Shown here piece after piece: positions 21,272 through 30,968 of a stretch of DNA of 64,000 nucleotides. The stretch covers positions 3,249,045-3,313,044 of the forward strand of contig OX393557.1 in the NCBI GenBank assembly GCA_947650365.1. Reading direction: 5' to 3'. This DNA comes from Chamaelirium japonicum. Its lineage: Eukaryota > Streptophyta > Magnoliopsida > Liliales > Melanthiaceae. Under the pieces are notes generated by a model. The model saw only the letters and a list, made by a program, of their open reading frames with translations. It was not told the origin of the DNA and ran no database searches. Positions within the stretch are counted from its first letter, which is position 1. Each line of letters begins with the position of its first letter. The position numbers and the translations under genes are program-made.

Positions 21272-23578
21272 GGCATTCCTTCTAGCCCCGGATGGAGTCA
21301 CACAAGCCTCCGATATGAGGGCAACTGCCGACGCGAGCCTGCAAGCTGAAGTATGAGTACATGGATCCGACGGTCAACTTATAGTCTTTGATGAAGTATT
21401 TCTTAAGAAGATAGGCCACGCAAAGTTGCTACCCCGCCATCTGCTCTATTGCTTCAATGCAACGAAGTATTCTCCATCTGTTGCCTGCAATTTGGCCAGG
21501 GGACACCCCCATGCGCTCCAGCAGACGACCGGAGAAACTCGCTAAAGGGAGTCTCAGGCCGCACCTCAATTGTCCCAAAGTCACGATCATGCGGTCGTCC
21601 GAAGGGTCCAAGGGACCAGTCGCGAAGGAGAGAGAAATGTCAGTAGAAATGCAGTATGCGGTCCGAATGTCTTCTAGCAGCGGGAACGTTTTGGGAACTA
21701 AGAACCACCCGAAAGATATCATCACGAAGAAGCAGCAACTCAATACGTCGAGATGTGTAGTCGACAACGAACGACTGACCGCAAGTAGTAACGAGACGCG
21801 CAGTCTCCTACGAGCAGCCCCAAGACGTGTATCTAAAGGAGAGCTGCAGCGAAGCGACAGACCCACGTAATGCACGGCCGACCCAAACGAGCCTCAACCA
21901 GTAGAAGAGAAGGAGAGGAAGATCGGAGGCAGAAGTGAAAAATGTGAACCATCTAGGCTCTATTTATAGAGAAGCTTGGAGCTTTGGGGGTCGGTCTGTC
22001 TCCCGAAAAAGGTGGGAAGCTAGGTGGCAGCGCACGGTGACGCTATATGGCGCAAAACTGAGAAAAGGTTGGATTACCATTTGAAACTCCAGTAGCACTA
22101 AAACTGGGGTTAGAACCATCTTGGCGTGCAAACTGAGACTGGCATGCAAACCGAGGCGAATTAGTCCTGATCAGGTGGGGCTGGAAACCGACCGATCAGG
22201 AGGGGGTATTGTGTGTACCCTGATGGTTGGACCGGAAGGGGGCCTTGTCGCGGCCTGGTTACGCACTTCGTCGCGAGCCGGCCTTACGTTTCGGACCCCG
22301 GTAAAGCAAGCGAACCTACCGGGGGCCGTAATTTCATCACGGGTCGCCCACGCACGAAGAGGAGAAAGTGGGTGCTCCACCCCTCGGAGAAGCAAGCGAA
22401 CCTACCTGAGGCCGTAATTTCGTCACGGGTCGGCCACGCGTGAAGAGGAGAAAGTGGGTGCTCCACCCCCCAGAGAAGCAAGCGAACCTACCGGAGGCCG
22501 CAATTTTGTCACAGGTCGACCACGCGCTAAAATAGAGAGAAGGGGGGGAGTCCACCCCCCCCCCCCCGGACCGATCGCGCACTAAAATGGAGAGAAGGGG
22601 GGAGTCCAAAACCCCCCCAGGGCCGGCCGTGCACTAAGCTGGGAGAGGGGGGAGTCCAAGTCCCCTAGGGCCGGCCGCGCACTAAAATGGAGAGAAAGGG
22701 GGAGTCCAAACCCCCCCGGGCTGGCCGTGCACTAAAATGGAGAGAAGGGGGAGAGTCCAACCCCCTCCCCCCCCCCCCCCCCCAGGGTCGGCCGCGCACT
22801 ATAATTAGGAGAGGGGGGAGTCCAAACCCCGCCCCCCCCCCTCCCCCACTATGATAGCCAGCCACGCACTAAAATGGTGAGAGGGGGAAACTGCCCCTCC
22901 TTTTGGCTGTCGGTTGGCCGTCCATGAGACCAAGGGGGAAGTCCCCCCCCCCCCCCCCCTTCTGATGATCGGCCACGCACAAAGAAGAGAACTCAACGGG
23001 GATCGAGTTCCCCGAGAATCACGCCCTCGAAGCGCACGATGATTGAACCCGGGAATCTCGGGCACACAACGGTTACAGGAGTGCAGCCCACGCTCCCGAG
23101 ATTTCCGGCCGAAGTTACCAGGTGCCAACCGCACGCCACGTCCCCACCACGCAGACGGTTGAGCATATTGCGGGAGCGTGTCATCAACCCGTCTCGCGCG
23201 GAGCGCGCCAACTGTCATCCCGGGGCTATAAAAGGGGACCTGCCCCTTCAGCAGAAAGGACCGAATTCTGGAGAAGGTGCTGTCCGATTCTTTCCATAAT
23301 TTTTGGAGCTAGAAAGAGTGAGATTGCAGAGGTCAGTATCTTGATTGAGATTACAGAGGTCGGTATCTTGGGTGACCGGTCCTTAGGGTGTAATTGGGGT
23401 TAAAGTGAGAGATTGTAACTGTAACTGTTGTTTTAGTGCATTCTCGCCCCACCCGGGGTTTTTTCCCCTTCGACGTTGAGAAGGGCTTTTCCACGTAAAC
23501 CCGGTCTTCCTTGTTTTCTTGGCTCGTTAGATTGTGCTTTCCACGTGAATCGCCCGGTCCACGAAAAAACCCCCCACA
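21272..23578 (+). mobile_element. Element C: old Tat-like gypsy remnant
   Basis: The oldest layer of the stack. It holds part of an antisense accessory gene (21290-21875, minus; motifs TLGQLRCGLRLPL and GVSPGQIAGNRWRIL), a TATAAATA motif on the minus strand near 21960, a polypurine tract AGGAGGGGGTAT ending at 22209 and one LTR. The layout matches the 3' end of A and B, but the sequence is far diverged. No gag or pol is visible here. Heavily reduced fossil. Confidence 0.72.
22210..23578 (+). repeat. LTR of element C with GC-rich tandem repeats
   Basis: Probable 1369-bp LTR from TGTGTGTACC, right after the polypurine tract, to ACCCCCCACA. TATAAAAG lies near 23227. The U3 part (22280-22990) is a run of about 60-75 bp units with CACTAAAATGGAGAGA and C or G homopolymers. 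The left end is less certain than the right. Confidence 0.6.
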
Positions 23579-23760
23579 CTTTCCATTACAGTATCTGATA
23601 ACGTACCCACTTTGATACCAAACCTAACTTCATAAGGACCATCGGATGTCCGTATGGTGGATGTCAGGCATCCACCTAGACTTAGGGCTCCAACCGCTAG
23701 GATGCGATGAAACTGTGATGGATAGTGGAGATGAGTTCAGTATGGTACCGAATTTTACAA
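23579..23760. other. Short flank between element C and LINE tail, nothing recognised
   Basis: Unique-looking sequence with a 10-bp inverted pair around TGGATGTCAGGCATCCACC. No coding sequence. Confidence 0.4.
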
Positions 23761-24063
23761 TTTTTTTTTGGTAATTCTGATTACGTTACTATTACAAACA
23801 TAACAATTAGATAAGCCTAGCCCCTGAAGCTGGATACCGAAACTATTGTCAATCCGGATAAGGTCACAAAGTTCTAGAGTGTAGTGGTCCTTGAACGAGC
23901 ACCATATCGAGCCAACCAATCAGCGGATGAGTTACCTTCCTGATAAATATGAGAAGAGCAATTTCCCATAGCAGCACCAAGAAGCCATAGATAATTTGAA
24001 AGCATTGGGTGTAGAGAGTGAGCAAACTGTAGTTGAGAGATGACAGATTGATAGTCACCATTG
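23761..24063 (-). mobile_element. LINE (L1-type) 3' tail with RNase H fragment
   Basis: On the minus strand a short reading frame contains GNSSADWLARYG, preceded by YLWLLGAAMGN. This is the C-terminal end of the RNase H domain of plant L1-type LINE polyproteins. It is followed by about 100 bp of 3' sequence and an A9 tail (T-run at 23761-23769). It is 5'-truncated, with only about 70 residues left, and is cut at 24063 by the LTR-like segment. Confidence 0.72.
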
Positions 24064-24520
24064 TTGGGGGAATCGATCCCACCACCGAGGCTCCGCGTAA
24101 CGGAAAAGGACGTCAAAGGCTGGAAGAACTCCACCAAAAAATGGTGAACACCACCAACGAGAAGAACAAATAATCAATGCACACCAAACCACCAAACACA
24201 AGGACACAAGATGATATCTAGCAATCGATGATCAATGGATTCACTCAGAAAAGGAATACAAGGAGCACACATATGTTTGCCCTCCAACCAATCCCTCTCC
24301 CAACCCACAAAGAGATAACCCCCCAAGGAAAAAGAAGAGATATCGCAGCCCTCTCACCCCAAGAACAAGAGAAACCCTCGCTCTTGCCAGATGATGGCTA
24401 CCCTTTCTTCGATCTCATAAAGAATATTTAGATCCTTCATTCTTCTTCTTATTCATCCCTAGGGGTTCATTTTATAGCCCCAAGTTCGTGCAAGACCTAG
24501 GGGAGAAGATATAAACAAAT
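24064..24520 (-). mobile_element. LTR-like segment G (retroelement fossil)
   Basis: On the minus strand the segment has a TATA box (GGCTATAAAATG near 24470), a U5-like stretch and the end TTCCCCCAACA at 24063, suggesting the downstream half of an LTR inserted in the LINE tail. Its U3 part would continue into the duplicated block to the right. No coding region accompanies it. Family undetermined. Confidence 0.45.
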
Positions 24521-25574
24521 CCCTAAAAGTTCTCTCGAAAACCCACGAAAAAACGCAACCGAAAACGCGATTCACGTGTGCCTATCCGGTGTCTAGCGCC
24601 CTGGGCGGCAATTTCCTGCCACCGTGTCGAGCCGCCTCTGGTTGGTGCCCAGGGCGCCAGTCCCTATTTTCTTCGCTTCGTTTTCGCTCCATATCCGCTC
24701 CCTCTTTCGCCATCCTTCATGCACAAACCTTGGACATTGCAGAGAACTTGTTTCAAGCAAACATCCTCAACAACCATCTATCCAAATCCGGGTGATTGGC
24801 CAGTGACGGCTAAGGGTCAAAATCCCCTCCAAAGAGCACAGACCCTGGCAAGATATGGTGACAAGGAAAAGAGGGTCACAACACCGATCAATAAGACAAC
24901 CCTTGTCGAAGAATGCATAACATAACTAGCATCGGTCAGTTACAATTGAGAGACATATGATTCATCAAAATTAAGTTTCAGCTCATCGAGATCTGCGGGT
25001 ATCATTTGATGCCGATCGAAGGTATCTCCGTAGTACGAGGGGTGATCGCTCGAGGAATAACAAGAAGAAGAACTGCCCATCGAACCATCTTGATTGTCCA
25101 ATTTGGAAGGTCATTATAGTAATGAAAATTGTTTTTACTTTTTTAAAAATTTTACTCTATTATATCATTCGCTCCAGATTCCCATATTTAATCAAGGAGA
25201 AAGTTTTCAGCACATCCTGCGTACGCTACAATCGTTGCTCAGAGCCTATCAGCACTCTAAGTGCTCGGGGCTACTACCCCATGTCTCTTAAATAGCAGTG
25301 GGCCCCACTCGGGACTACTACCCCGTGTCTCTTAAATAGTAGTGGGCCCAGCGGTTGTAGCGTTCGCAGGATGTGCTAAAAATTTTCCCTCAATGAAGAT
25401 ATATAATAACTAGCCCCAAAAACTTCTTAATCATGCATTTATTAGGTAACCATTTCAACCATAAACTTTATATAAATTGATGATATCGTCTCTTCTAAGA
25501 GCTCCTCTGTCTCATCTTTAGACTATTCATCTTCTTCGTTTCTTTTCACCAGCGTTTCCCGAGAAACAACAAAC
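24521..25574 (+). repeat. Tandem promoter duplication, copy 1
   Basis: About 1054 bp, homologous to 25575-26560, beginning CCCTAAAAGTTCTC. It holds a GCGCCCTGGGC...GCCCAGGGCGC inverted repeat (24597-24653), a unique middle part, a 194-bp MITE (25196-25389), TATATAAA at 25469-25476 and a pyrimidine-rich leader ending TTTCACCAGCGTTTCCCGAG. It is an extra copy of the region upstream of the CFL1-like gene, including its core promoter and the start of its 5' leader. No ORF of note. Confidence 0.88.
25196..25389. mobile_element. MITE, copy in duplication unit 1
   Basis: A 194-bp element with about 38-bp imperfect terminal inverted repeats (outer part GGGAAAATTTTCAGCACATC) and TCAA on both flanks (25192-25195 and 25390-25393). 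The inside holds two copies of a CTCTTAAATAG-[CT]AGTGGGCCC segment. No coding capacity. Superfamily not assigned. Confidence 0.72.
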
Positions 25575-26560
25575 CCCTAAAAGTTCTCATGAAAAAACGC
25601 AACTGAAAACGTGTTTTACGCGTGCTTATCCGATGCCTGGCACCCTGGGTGCCAATTTATTGCGCGCTGTGTTGGGCCGCCTCTGGTTGGAGCCCAGGGC
25701 GCCAGCCCCTATTTTTTTTTGCTTCGTCTTCGCTCCGTTGCCGCTTTGTCTTCCGACATCCTTCACGCACGAACCTTGGACATTACGGAGAAATTGTTTC
25801 AAGCCAACATCCTCAACAACCATCTATCCAGATCCAGTGATTGGCCAGTGACGGCTAAGGGTCAGAATCCCCTCCAAAGAACACAGACCCTGACAAGATA
25901 TGCTGACAATGAGAAGAAGACCATAACACCGATCAATAAGACAACCCTTGTCGAAGAACGAATAACATAACTGGCACCGGTTAGTTACAATTGAGAGACA
26001 TATGATTCATCAAAATTGAGTTTCAGCTCATCGGGATCTGACGGGTATCATTTGATGCCGATCGAAGGTATCTCTGTAGTACGAGGGGTGATCGCTCGAG
26101 AAATAACAAGAAGAAGAACTGTCCGTCGAACCATCTTGATTGTCCGATTCAAAAGGTCATTATAGTAATTAAAAACTGTTTTTACTTTTTTAAAAATTTT
26201 ACTCCATTATATCTTTCGCTCTATATTCCCACATTTAATCAAGGGGAAAATTTTCAGCACATCCTGAGTACGCTACGACCGTTGCTCAGCGCCTATCAGG
26301 CCACTACCCCATCTCTTAAATAGCAGTGGGCCCCGCGGTTGTACCGTTTGCAGGATGTGCAGAAAATTTTCCCTCAATGAAGATACATAATAACTAGCCC
26401 CCAAAAAAATCTTAATCATGCATTTATTAAGTAACCATTTCAACATAAACTTTATATAAATTGATGATATCGTCTCTTCTGAGAGCTCCTCTGTCTCATC
26501 TTTAGACTGTTCATCTCCTCCGTTTCTTTTCACCAGGGTTTACCGAGAAACAACAAACCC
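25575..26560 (+). repeat. Tandem promoter duplication, copy 2 (adjoins the gene)
   Basis: About 986 bp, matching copy 1 throughout. The difference of about 70 bp is mostly a shorter MITE. It ends ACCGAGAAACAACAAACCC and is followed directly by the leader of the CFL1-like gene. The junction between copies and the right end share ACAAA-[CT]-CCT, suggesting a microhomology-type breakpoint. Confidence 0.88.
26243..26373. mobile_element. MITE, copy in duplication unit 2
   Basis: A 131-bp version of the MITE at 25196-25389 with the same inverted ends and TCAA flanks (26239-26242 and 26374-26377), carrying only one of the two internal segments. It lies about 80 bp upstream of the TATA box of the CFL1-like gene. 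Confidence 0.72.
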
Positions 26561-26594
26561 TGATCCTTGCGCCGGCGCCGGCGCCGGCACGTGG
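26453..26594 (+). promoter_or_regulatory. Core promoter and leader of the CFL1-like gene
   Basis: TATATAAA at 26453-26460 lies 135 bp before the start codon, followed by a CT-rich stretch where transcription would be expected to start (about 26485-26495), then GCCGGC repeats. The start codon context CACGTGGATGGCG has G at +4. The TATA and most of the leader also occur in the upstream duplicate at 25469. Confidence 0.6.
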
Positions 26595-27372
26595 ATGGCG
26601 GCAGACGTGAGCTCGCTGGTGCGGGTCATGAGGTTGTGCAAGGAGGAGCGGCAGAGGGATGTGATCACGCGGGACCTGCTCGGCGGGGCGGTGCTCGGAT
26701 CTGAGGCGGAGGTGGATCTCGAGATGCAGGCCCCTTCTGGCTGGGAGAGGCGGCTCGATCTGTTGGTAATTCCTCTCCTCCTCGTCAAATTCGATTCACA
26801 AATCGTCTTCTTCATACAAATCTTGTGGAATTTTACCCTGACAAAATAACTAATTCCGACTGCAGTCAGGAAGGACGTACCTTCAGAGGAGCGGATCAGG
26901 ACCGGCACACCGCCAAATCCAGGACCTTAACCTCCCCCCGCCGCCCTCCGCCGCTCTCCCGGAGGACTCCGCCGGCATCAACTTCAGGCTTCTGGCGGCC
27001 TCACCCTGCCGCGCAGCCTCCGGCTGCCGGAGCGTTTGTACGCTGGAGAAGGTGAAGTCGGCCCTGGAGCGGGCGGAGCGTGAGTCCCGGAGCAAGCAGC
27101 GGAGGTCGGGCGGCTCATCCCCGTCTCCGTCGTCTTCGACCATGTCGTCTTCGGTCAAGAGGCGGGACGTCGGCAGCGGCGAGGAGGCGGACGGCCCGGA
27201 CTCATTGGACGAAGGTGGCGGGGGTATGATGGCGGCGGGGTGTCCGCGGTGCTTGCTTTACGTGCTGATAGCAAAGCGCGACCCGAGGTGCCCGCGGTGC
27301 GGCTCGCACGTGCCGGTCCCCGTCATCAAGAAGAGGCTCCGAATCGACCTCAACTCTATACAGAATTGCTAA
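26595..27372 (+). CDS. CFL1: CURLY FLAG LEAF 1-like WW-domain protein, two exons
   Basis: Exon 1 is 26595-26765 and exon 2 is 26866-27372, with a 100-bp GT...AG intron (TTG|GTAATT, CTGCAG|TCAGG). The spliced product is 225 residues, close to the family length. It starts MAADVSSLVRVM. A degenerate WW-like segment at about 49-66 (GWERRLDLLSGRTYLQRSG) spans the intron. An EAR-type repression motif DLNLPP lies at 77-82, CTLEKVKSALERAER at 115-129, a Ser-rich linker follows, and a C-terminal Cys pair motif CPRC-x12-CPRC (C183, C186, C199, C202) precedes a basic tail with RIDLN. In rice and Arabidopsis CFL1 proteins interact with an HD-ZIP IV factor and affect cuticle formation and leaf rolling (established). 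The same role here is inferred. It is the only clear host gene of the window. Codon use is strongly GC3-rich, unlike its surroundings. Confidence 0.92.
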
Positions 27373-27644
27373 TGATTCTTAAAAAGAAAAAAAAAATGAT
27401 TTCAACATCAAAAACATTAGACGGGAGAGGGCAGGGCACTTTTTTTTTTATTTGATATAGATATATGATTTTTTTTGGGGGGGTGGGGTAAGGAGATATA
27501 TGATTGTTTTGTTGTACTATTATTTCCCTTAGTTTTTAGAAGTAAATTAGTACTGATATTTCTTAAATATTTAAAATTTCTTATTTTATTTTGTTGCTTC
27601 TTGTAAAAAGGATCCATTATGATAGCTGATAAAGAAAAGATTAT
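27373..27644 (+). other. 3' flank of the CFL1-like gene
   Basis: AT-rich sequence after the stop codon with A-runs and T/G-runs. There is no perfect AATAAA close to the stop. It probably holds the 3' untranslated region. No other feature. Confidence 0.4.
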
Positions 27645-27900
27645 ATGAAAACACGGTTGCATCCCATTGGTTAACCCGTTGTTTCCCTCTCGAAAAGTCG
27701 CAGGATTGAATCCCAAGTTTGTGTCCTGCACCAAAAAGATGTACCGTAATGGAGTGCTCTTGTGGGTGAATTCAAGGCTGGTCGTAGACAAATATTTGCT
27801 CTCGTGTAACAAGCTTCAAACCAATGGCCTCTCTTAAGCGTAAACGCAAAAAGGCCACTCTCTAATCGGAGATGCATGCTCCGGAAAAAAAAAAAAAAAA
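27645..27900 (+). mobile_element. SINE-like element with A-tail
   Basis: About 250 bp starting near GGTTGCATCCCATTGGTTAACCC, with a B-box-like GTCGCAGGATTGAATCCC and an A16 tail at 27885-27900. The same head is found inverted near 29355-29475. This is the pattern of a tRNA-derived SINE. The A-box is weak and the target duplication was not resolved. Confidence 0.6.
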
Positions 27901-28195
27901 CTGAGAAGTTTTACAAAATAAAATTTGGGGAAGTTTGACTCATGTTAATTTTGAAATGTAGCACTCGTCCCTCTTGCAAATATATTCTTTTTGAAATGAA
28001 TATACTCTTTCTGAAACGAATGTATACTTTTTTTGAAGATAAATATACTCTTTCTGAAGACGAATGTAAACTTGTAGAGATCTTAGCTAATATAGCAAAT
28101 TATGGTGTCCTGCGGCTAATATTGCAAAATAGTTAAGGACCTAGACCTAATATACCGATAAAATTCTCATTTTACTATATTTTATTTCATGGATA
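27901..28195. other. AT-rich spacer, no gene
   Basis: AT-rich, with three short GAATAT/GAATGTA-[AT]-ACT-type repeats at 27990-28075. Nothing coding. Confidence 0.4.
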
Positions 28196-28500
28196 TAAGC
28201 TTAGTTAAAACTATTACCTGTCATGCAAATAATCAGGATGCTATATAATGGACCTATATTTTATTTATTTAATTTTTAAAATAAATTTTAATTATGTTGA
28301 CCTAAGCTTAGTTGAAACTATTATATGTCCTGCAAATAATCTAGATGCTATATATTGGATCTATACTTTATATATTCAATTTTTAAAACAAACTTTGATT
28401 CTGAGGACCTAGGCTTAGTTGAAACTATTACATGTCCTATAAATAATCTGGATGCTATATATTGGACCTATACTTTATTTTTTTAATTTTTTTTGAAGAT
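28196..28500. repeat. 107-bp tandem repeat, three copies
   Basis: Three head-to-tail copies, each starting AAGCTTAGTT-[AG]-AAACTATTA and containing GATGCTATATA, with steps of exactly 107 bp (28199, 28306, 28413). The units are diverged from each other and AT-rich. Confidence 0.85.
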
Positions 28501-28851
28501 GACATACCTATCAGTTTAGAGCGGCATCTGTAAGTGCTATTAAACCAAAGAGACCACAGCTTGAAGTTTACCAACCACAGGATTTCAAAATATTTTGGGG
28601 GACTTAGTGAGAGGTCCCTAACAAGATATCGCTTTAAGGGTAAGGACACCCAAAAAGATGGTGTTGCAGCAAGTCCCTTCTGAAAAGGATACACCTAGAG
28701 CATGTCCCACACGTGATTTTTATCCCTTTTTAATGATCAAATTGCCCCTTAGTGCATGCCCCTTCTTCTACAGGACTCTAACTCACGGATTTGCTAGTGA
28801 TTTTGCTAACTGTAATAAAAAAAAAATGGACACGATTTCACAAAAAAATAT
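28501..28851. other. Spacer before the hairpin array, no gene
   Basis: Moderately AT-rich. It ends with the words that lead into the hairpin array (TTGCTAGTGATTTTGCTAAC). No coding evidence. Confidence 0.4.
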
Positions 28852-29182
28852 ATTGCTACAGTAATTTCACTGTAGCAAAGGAGTAACAATTTATGCAGAT
28901 TGTTACTCTTTTGCTACATTGATTTCACCGTAGCAATTTTTTTCTCAACAAGTTTTTTCAAAAAAAAAATAGCTACAGTGATTTCACTGTAGTAAGAGTA
29001 ACAATTTGCACAAATTGTTACTCAACAAGATTGTTACTCAATATGTACAAATTGTTACTCTTTCTAAAGTACGTGATTTCACTATAGCAAAAAAAAATAT
29101 TGGTAAAATTTCACAAAAAAAAATTGCTACCATGATTTCACTGTAGCAAAAGGGTAACAATTTCCGAAGATTGTTACTCTTT
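28852..29182. repeat. Array of two alternating hairpin types
   Basis: Type 1 is CTACAGTGA-TT-TCACTGTAG (9-bp arms, 2-base loop), at about 28855-28876, 28912-28935, 28972-28992, 29074-29090 (partial) and 29125-29148. Type 2 is GAGTAACAATTT with AAATTGTTACTC (12-bp arms, about 4-base loop), at about 28881-28908, 28996-29023 and 29153-29180, plus single arms. A-runs separate them. No coding evidence. Confidence 0.82.
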
Positions 29183-29354
29183 TTACTAAAGGACCAGTGC
29201 TCATATGTATTGCTGCACGTAGAGTCTTGCTCAACTGTATAGCTGGTCGCAGAGGTAAAACTGATATTTTTCTATTAAGAAGACTTAACATTAATTAACG
29301 ATGTTGACTTCTTTATCACTAAATTTGATCTGTTAGAGGTACCTATCACACATT
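29183..29354. other. Spacer, nothing recognised
   Basis: Short AT-rich sequence between the hairpin array and a SINE-like element. Confidence 0.3.
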
Positions 29355-29475
29355 ACCCCAAGTTTTTTTTTGTATACACCACATGACGTAAGATATACCC
29401 AGGATTTAATCTTGCGACCTTCCAGGAGGAAAACGTTGGGTTAACCATTGGGATTGCTTCCGCTCTCTTAAAAAA
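29355..29475 (-). mobile_element. SINE-like fragment, inverted relative of 27645-27900
   Basis: On the minus strand it reads GCAATCCCAATGGTTAACCC, then GGTCGCAAGATTAAATCC, the same head and B-box region as the element at 27645. No clear tail. Confidence 0.55.
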
Positions 29476-29854
29476 TGAAAAATTCAAACCTTTTTTTTTC
29501 GCGAAAAAAAATCTATACTTGAAAATTCATTTTGTTGGTCTCTCTTTCTCCCTCTCATCAAAATTTAACTGCATTCAATTGCTACATATGGAGAACGATC
29601 TCGACTCCAGGAGCTTATTTCGATACTGACATCATCCCTTGTCATCATGTAATCTCCATTCTCGGTCAGCTCCCTCACTCCCCTCACGCGTTATTTAAAA
29701 CCCTCCCTATCTTCCTTCAAGTCCAATTTAATGGTTACTTCCATGTCGGCATCCAACAAAGGAATTCCACTCCTCCACTGATGATCGTCTCTCCTATTAG
29801 TCGCTGACGATTTGGGAAGGGACACATGGCAATCCGAAAACCAACAGCCACGAT
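29476..29854. other. Spacer before element D, nothing recognised
   Basis: Unique-looking sequence with a short T-run/A-run hairpin (29491-29510). No gene recognised. Confidence 0.35.
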
Positions 29855-29859
29855 CTATG

Positions 29860-30968
29860 TGTTGAAAATTAATCGTTCTAAACTAGCAAAATCGGGACTT
29901 AATCAAATCCTTAATATGAAAAGATTTATTGTTTAACAAATATTATTTTTGCAAGCAAAGACAAATCACAAGTTTCTTTTAGAAATGGTTTGCCAAGGCA
30001 GAGTGGGTTCTATGGAACCGTCATGCATCTTGCCAAACTTTTCTAAAAGATAGAAAAATATTATCTAGATTATCACTAATTATTTAGAGTTTAGAATTAG
30101 ATGCAAGTCATTTTCAATTGATCTAATAGTAGCAAAGAAATAGAGTTAGAAACTCTAGCCTGATGGTCGAAGCGTGCTAGGCGTTGTCCCAAGAATCTTA
30201 TTGCCCCCTTGTGCGGGTATTGTGGCAACGGATCTCGGAGATACGACGACCTCGATCAGGTGACCTTCTTTTCGTCGGAACGACTTCAAGAAGGCTTTGC
30301 AAACCTCGAAGAATTTCAGGAACCTAGCAAGACTCGAAGCATGAGCAGATCCTCTCGAAGCAAGGAGGCAGCACTGTAGCACAGGCTCAATCCAAGAGAG
30401 AGAGAGGGAGAAAGACAGAAAGAAAGTCCAAAATTCAGAGTGTACATTTTCCATGGCTGCATCGGGCCTTATATAGGCCTCGGGCAATTAATAGGAGGCT
30501 GAAAGATGGGAGCCATTCGTAGGCTGCAATCAAGCCTATTAACCCCGCTTGTTACAGCTCGCAGAGAGCTAGCTCATAACGGCTAGCATGCACCGACGCT
30601 CTCGCATAATAGCTAGCATGCAGCAACGGCTAGTAGCCTAAAAGAAAATGATAAATAAAATTTTAAAAGCAAAAATACAAATAAGGTTGGTGCGGACCAG
30701 CTCATTTTGGAGGTGCTATCGTGTCTGGGTCCACGGGTGCGCGCGCGCATTCACAGACACACACCGCCAAGCCCAAGCCCGAGCCCGACCTGGCCAGGCT
30801 CGGCACGCACCCGCGCGCGTGTGTGAGCTTATGGAGCCTCTCCTCTTGTGTGATGACTAGTGGGGGGAAAGGGAGAATCCTTATTAAGTTGGTAGAGGAT
30901 TTTTTACTTTATCGATATAGGACTAAACCCCGCATAGGTTTGTGTGGTTTTCAAACACACATCCAACA
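29860..30968 (-). repeat. 3' LTR of element D
   Basis: A 1109-bp LTR, homologous to 50565-51633. It holds a TATATAAG-type motif in minus sense near 30473 and a stretch of GCCCGAGCCC repeats near 30770-30800. Confidence 0.9.

Noticed and set aside
21429-21875. Possible host gene on the minus strand
   Set aside because: The segment TLGQLRCGLRLPL...NRWRIL matches the accessory genes of A and B, so it is a retroelement remnant (element C).
22510-22990. Direct repeats that might be a CRISPR-like array
   Set aside because: Units vary in length, have homopolymer C/G parts and no unique spacers; they are an LTR minisatellite in plant nuclear DNA.
27052-27372. The second exon of the CFL1-like gene as a separate single-exon gene starting within it
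   Set aside because: Family alignment from memory places the WW-like and EAR segments upstream, and clean splice sites join exon 1 at 26765 to 26866 in frame.
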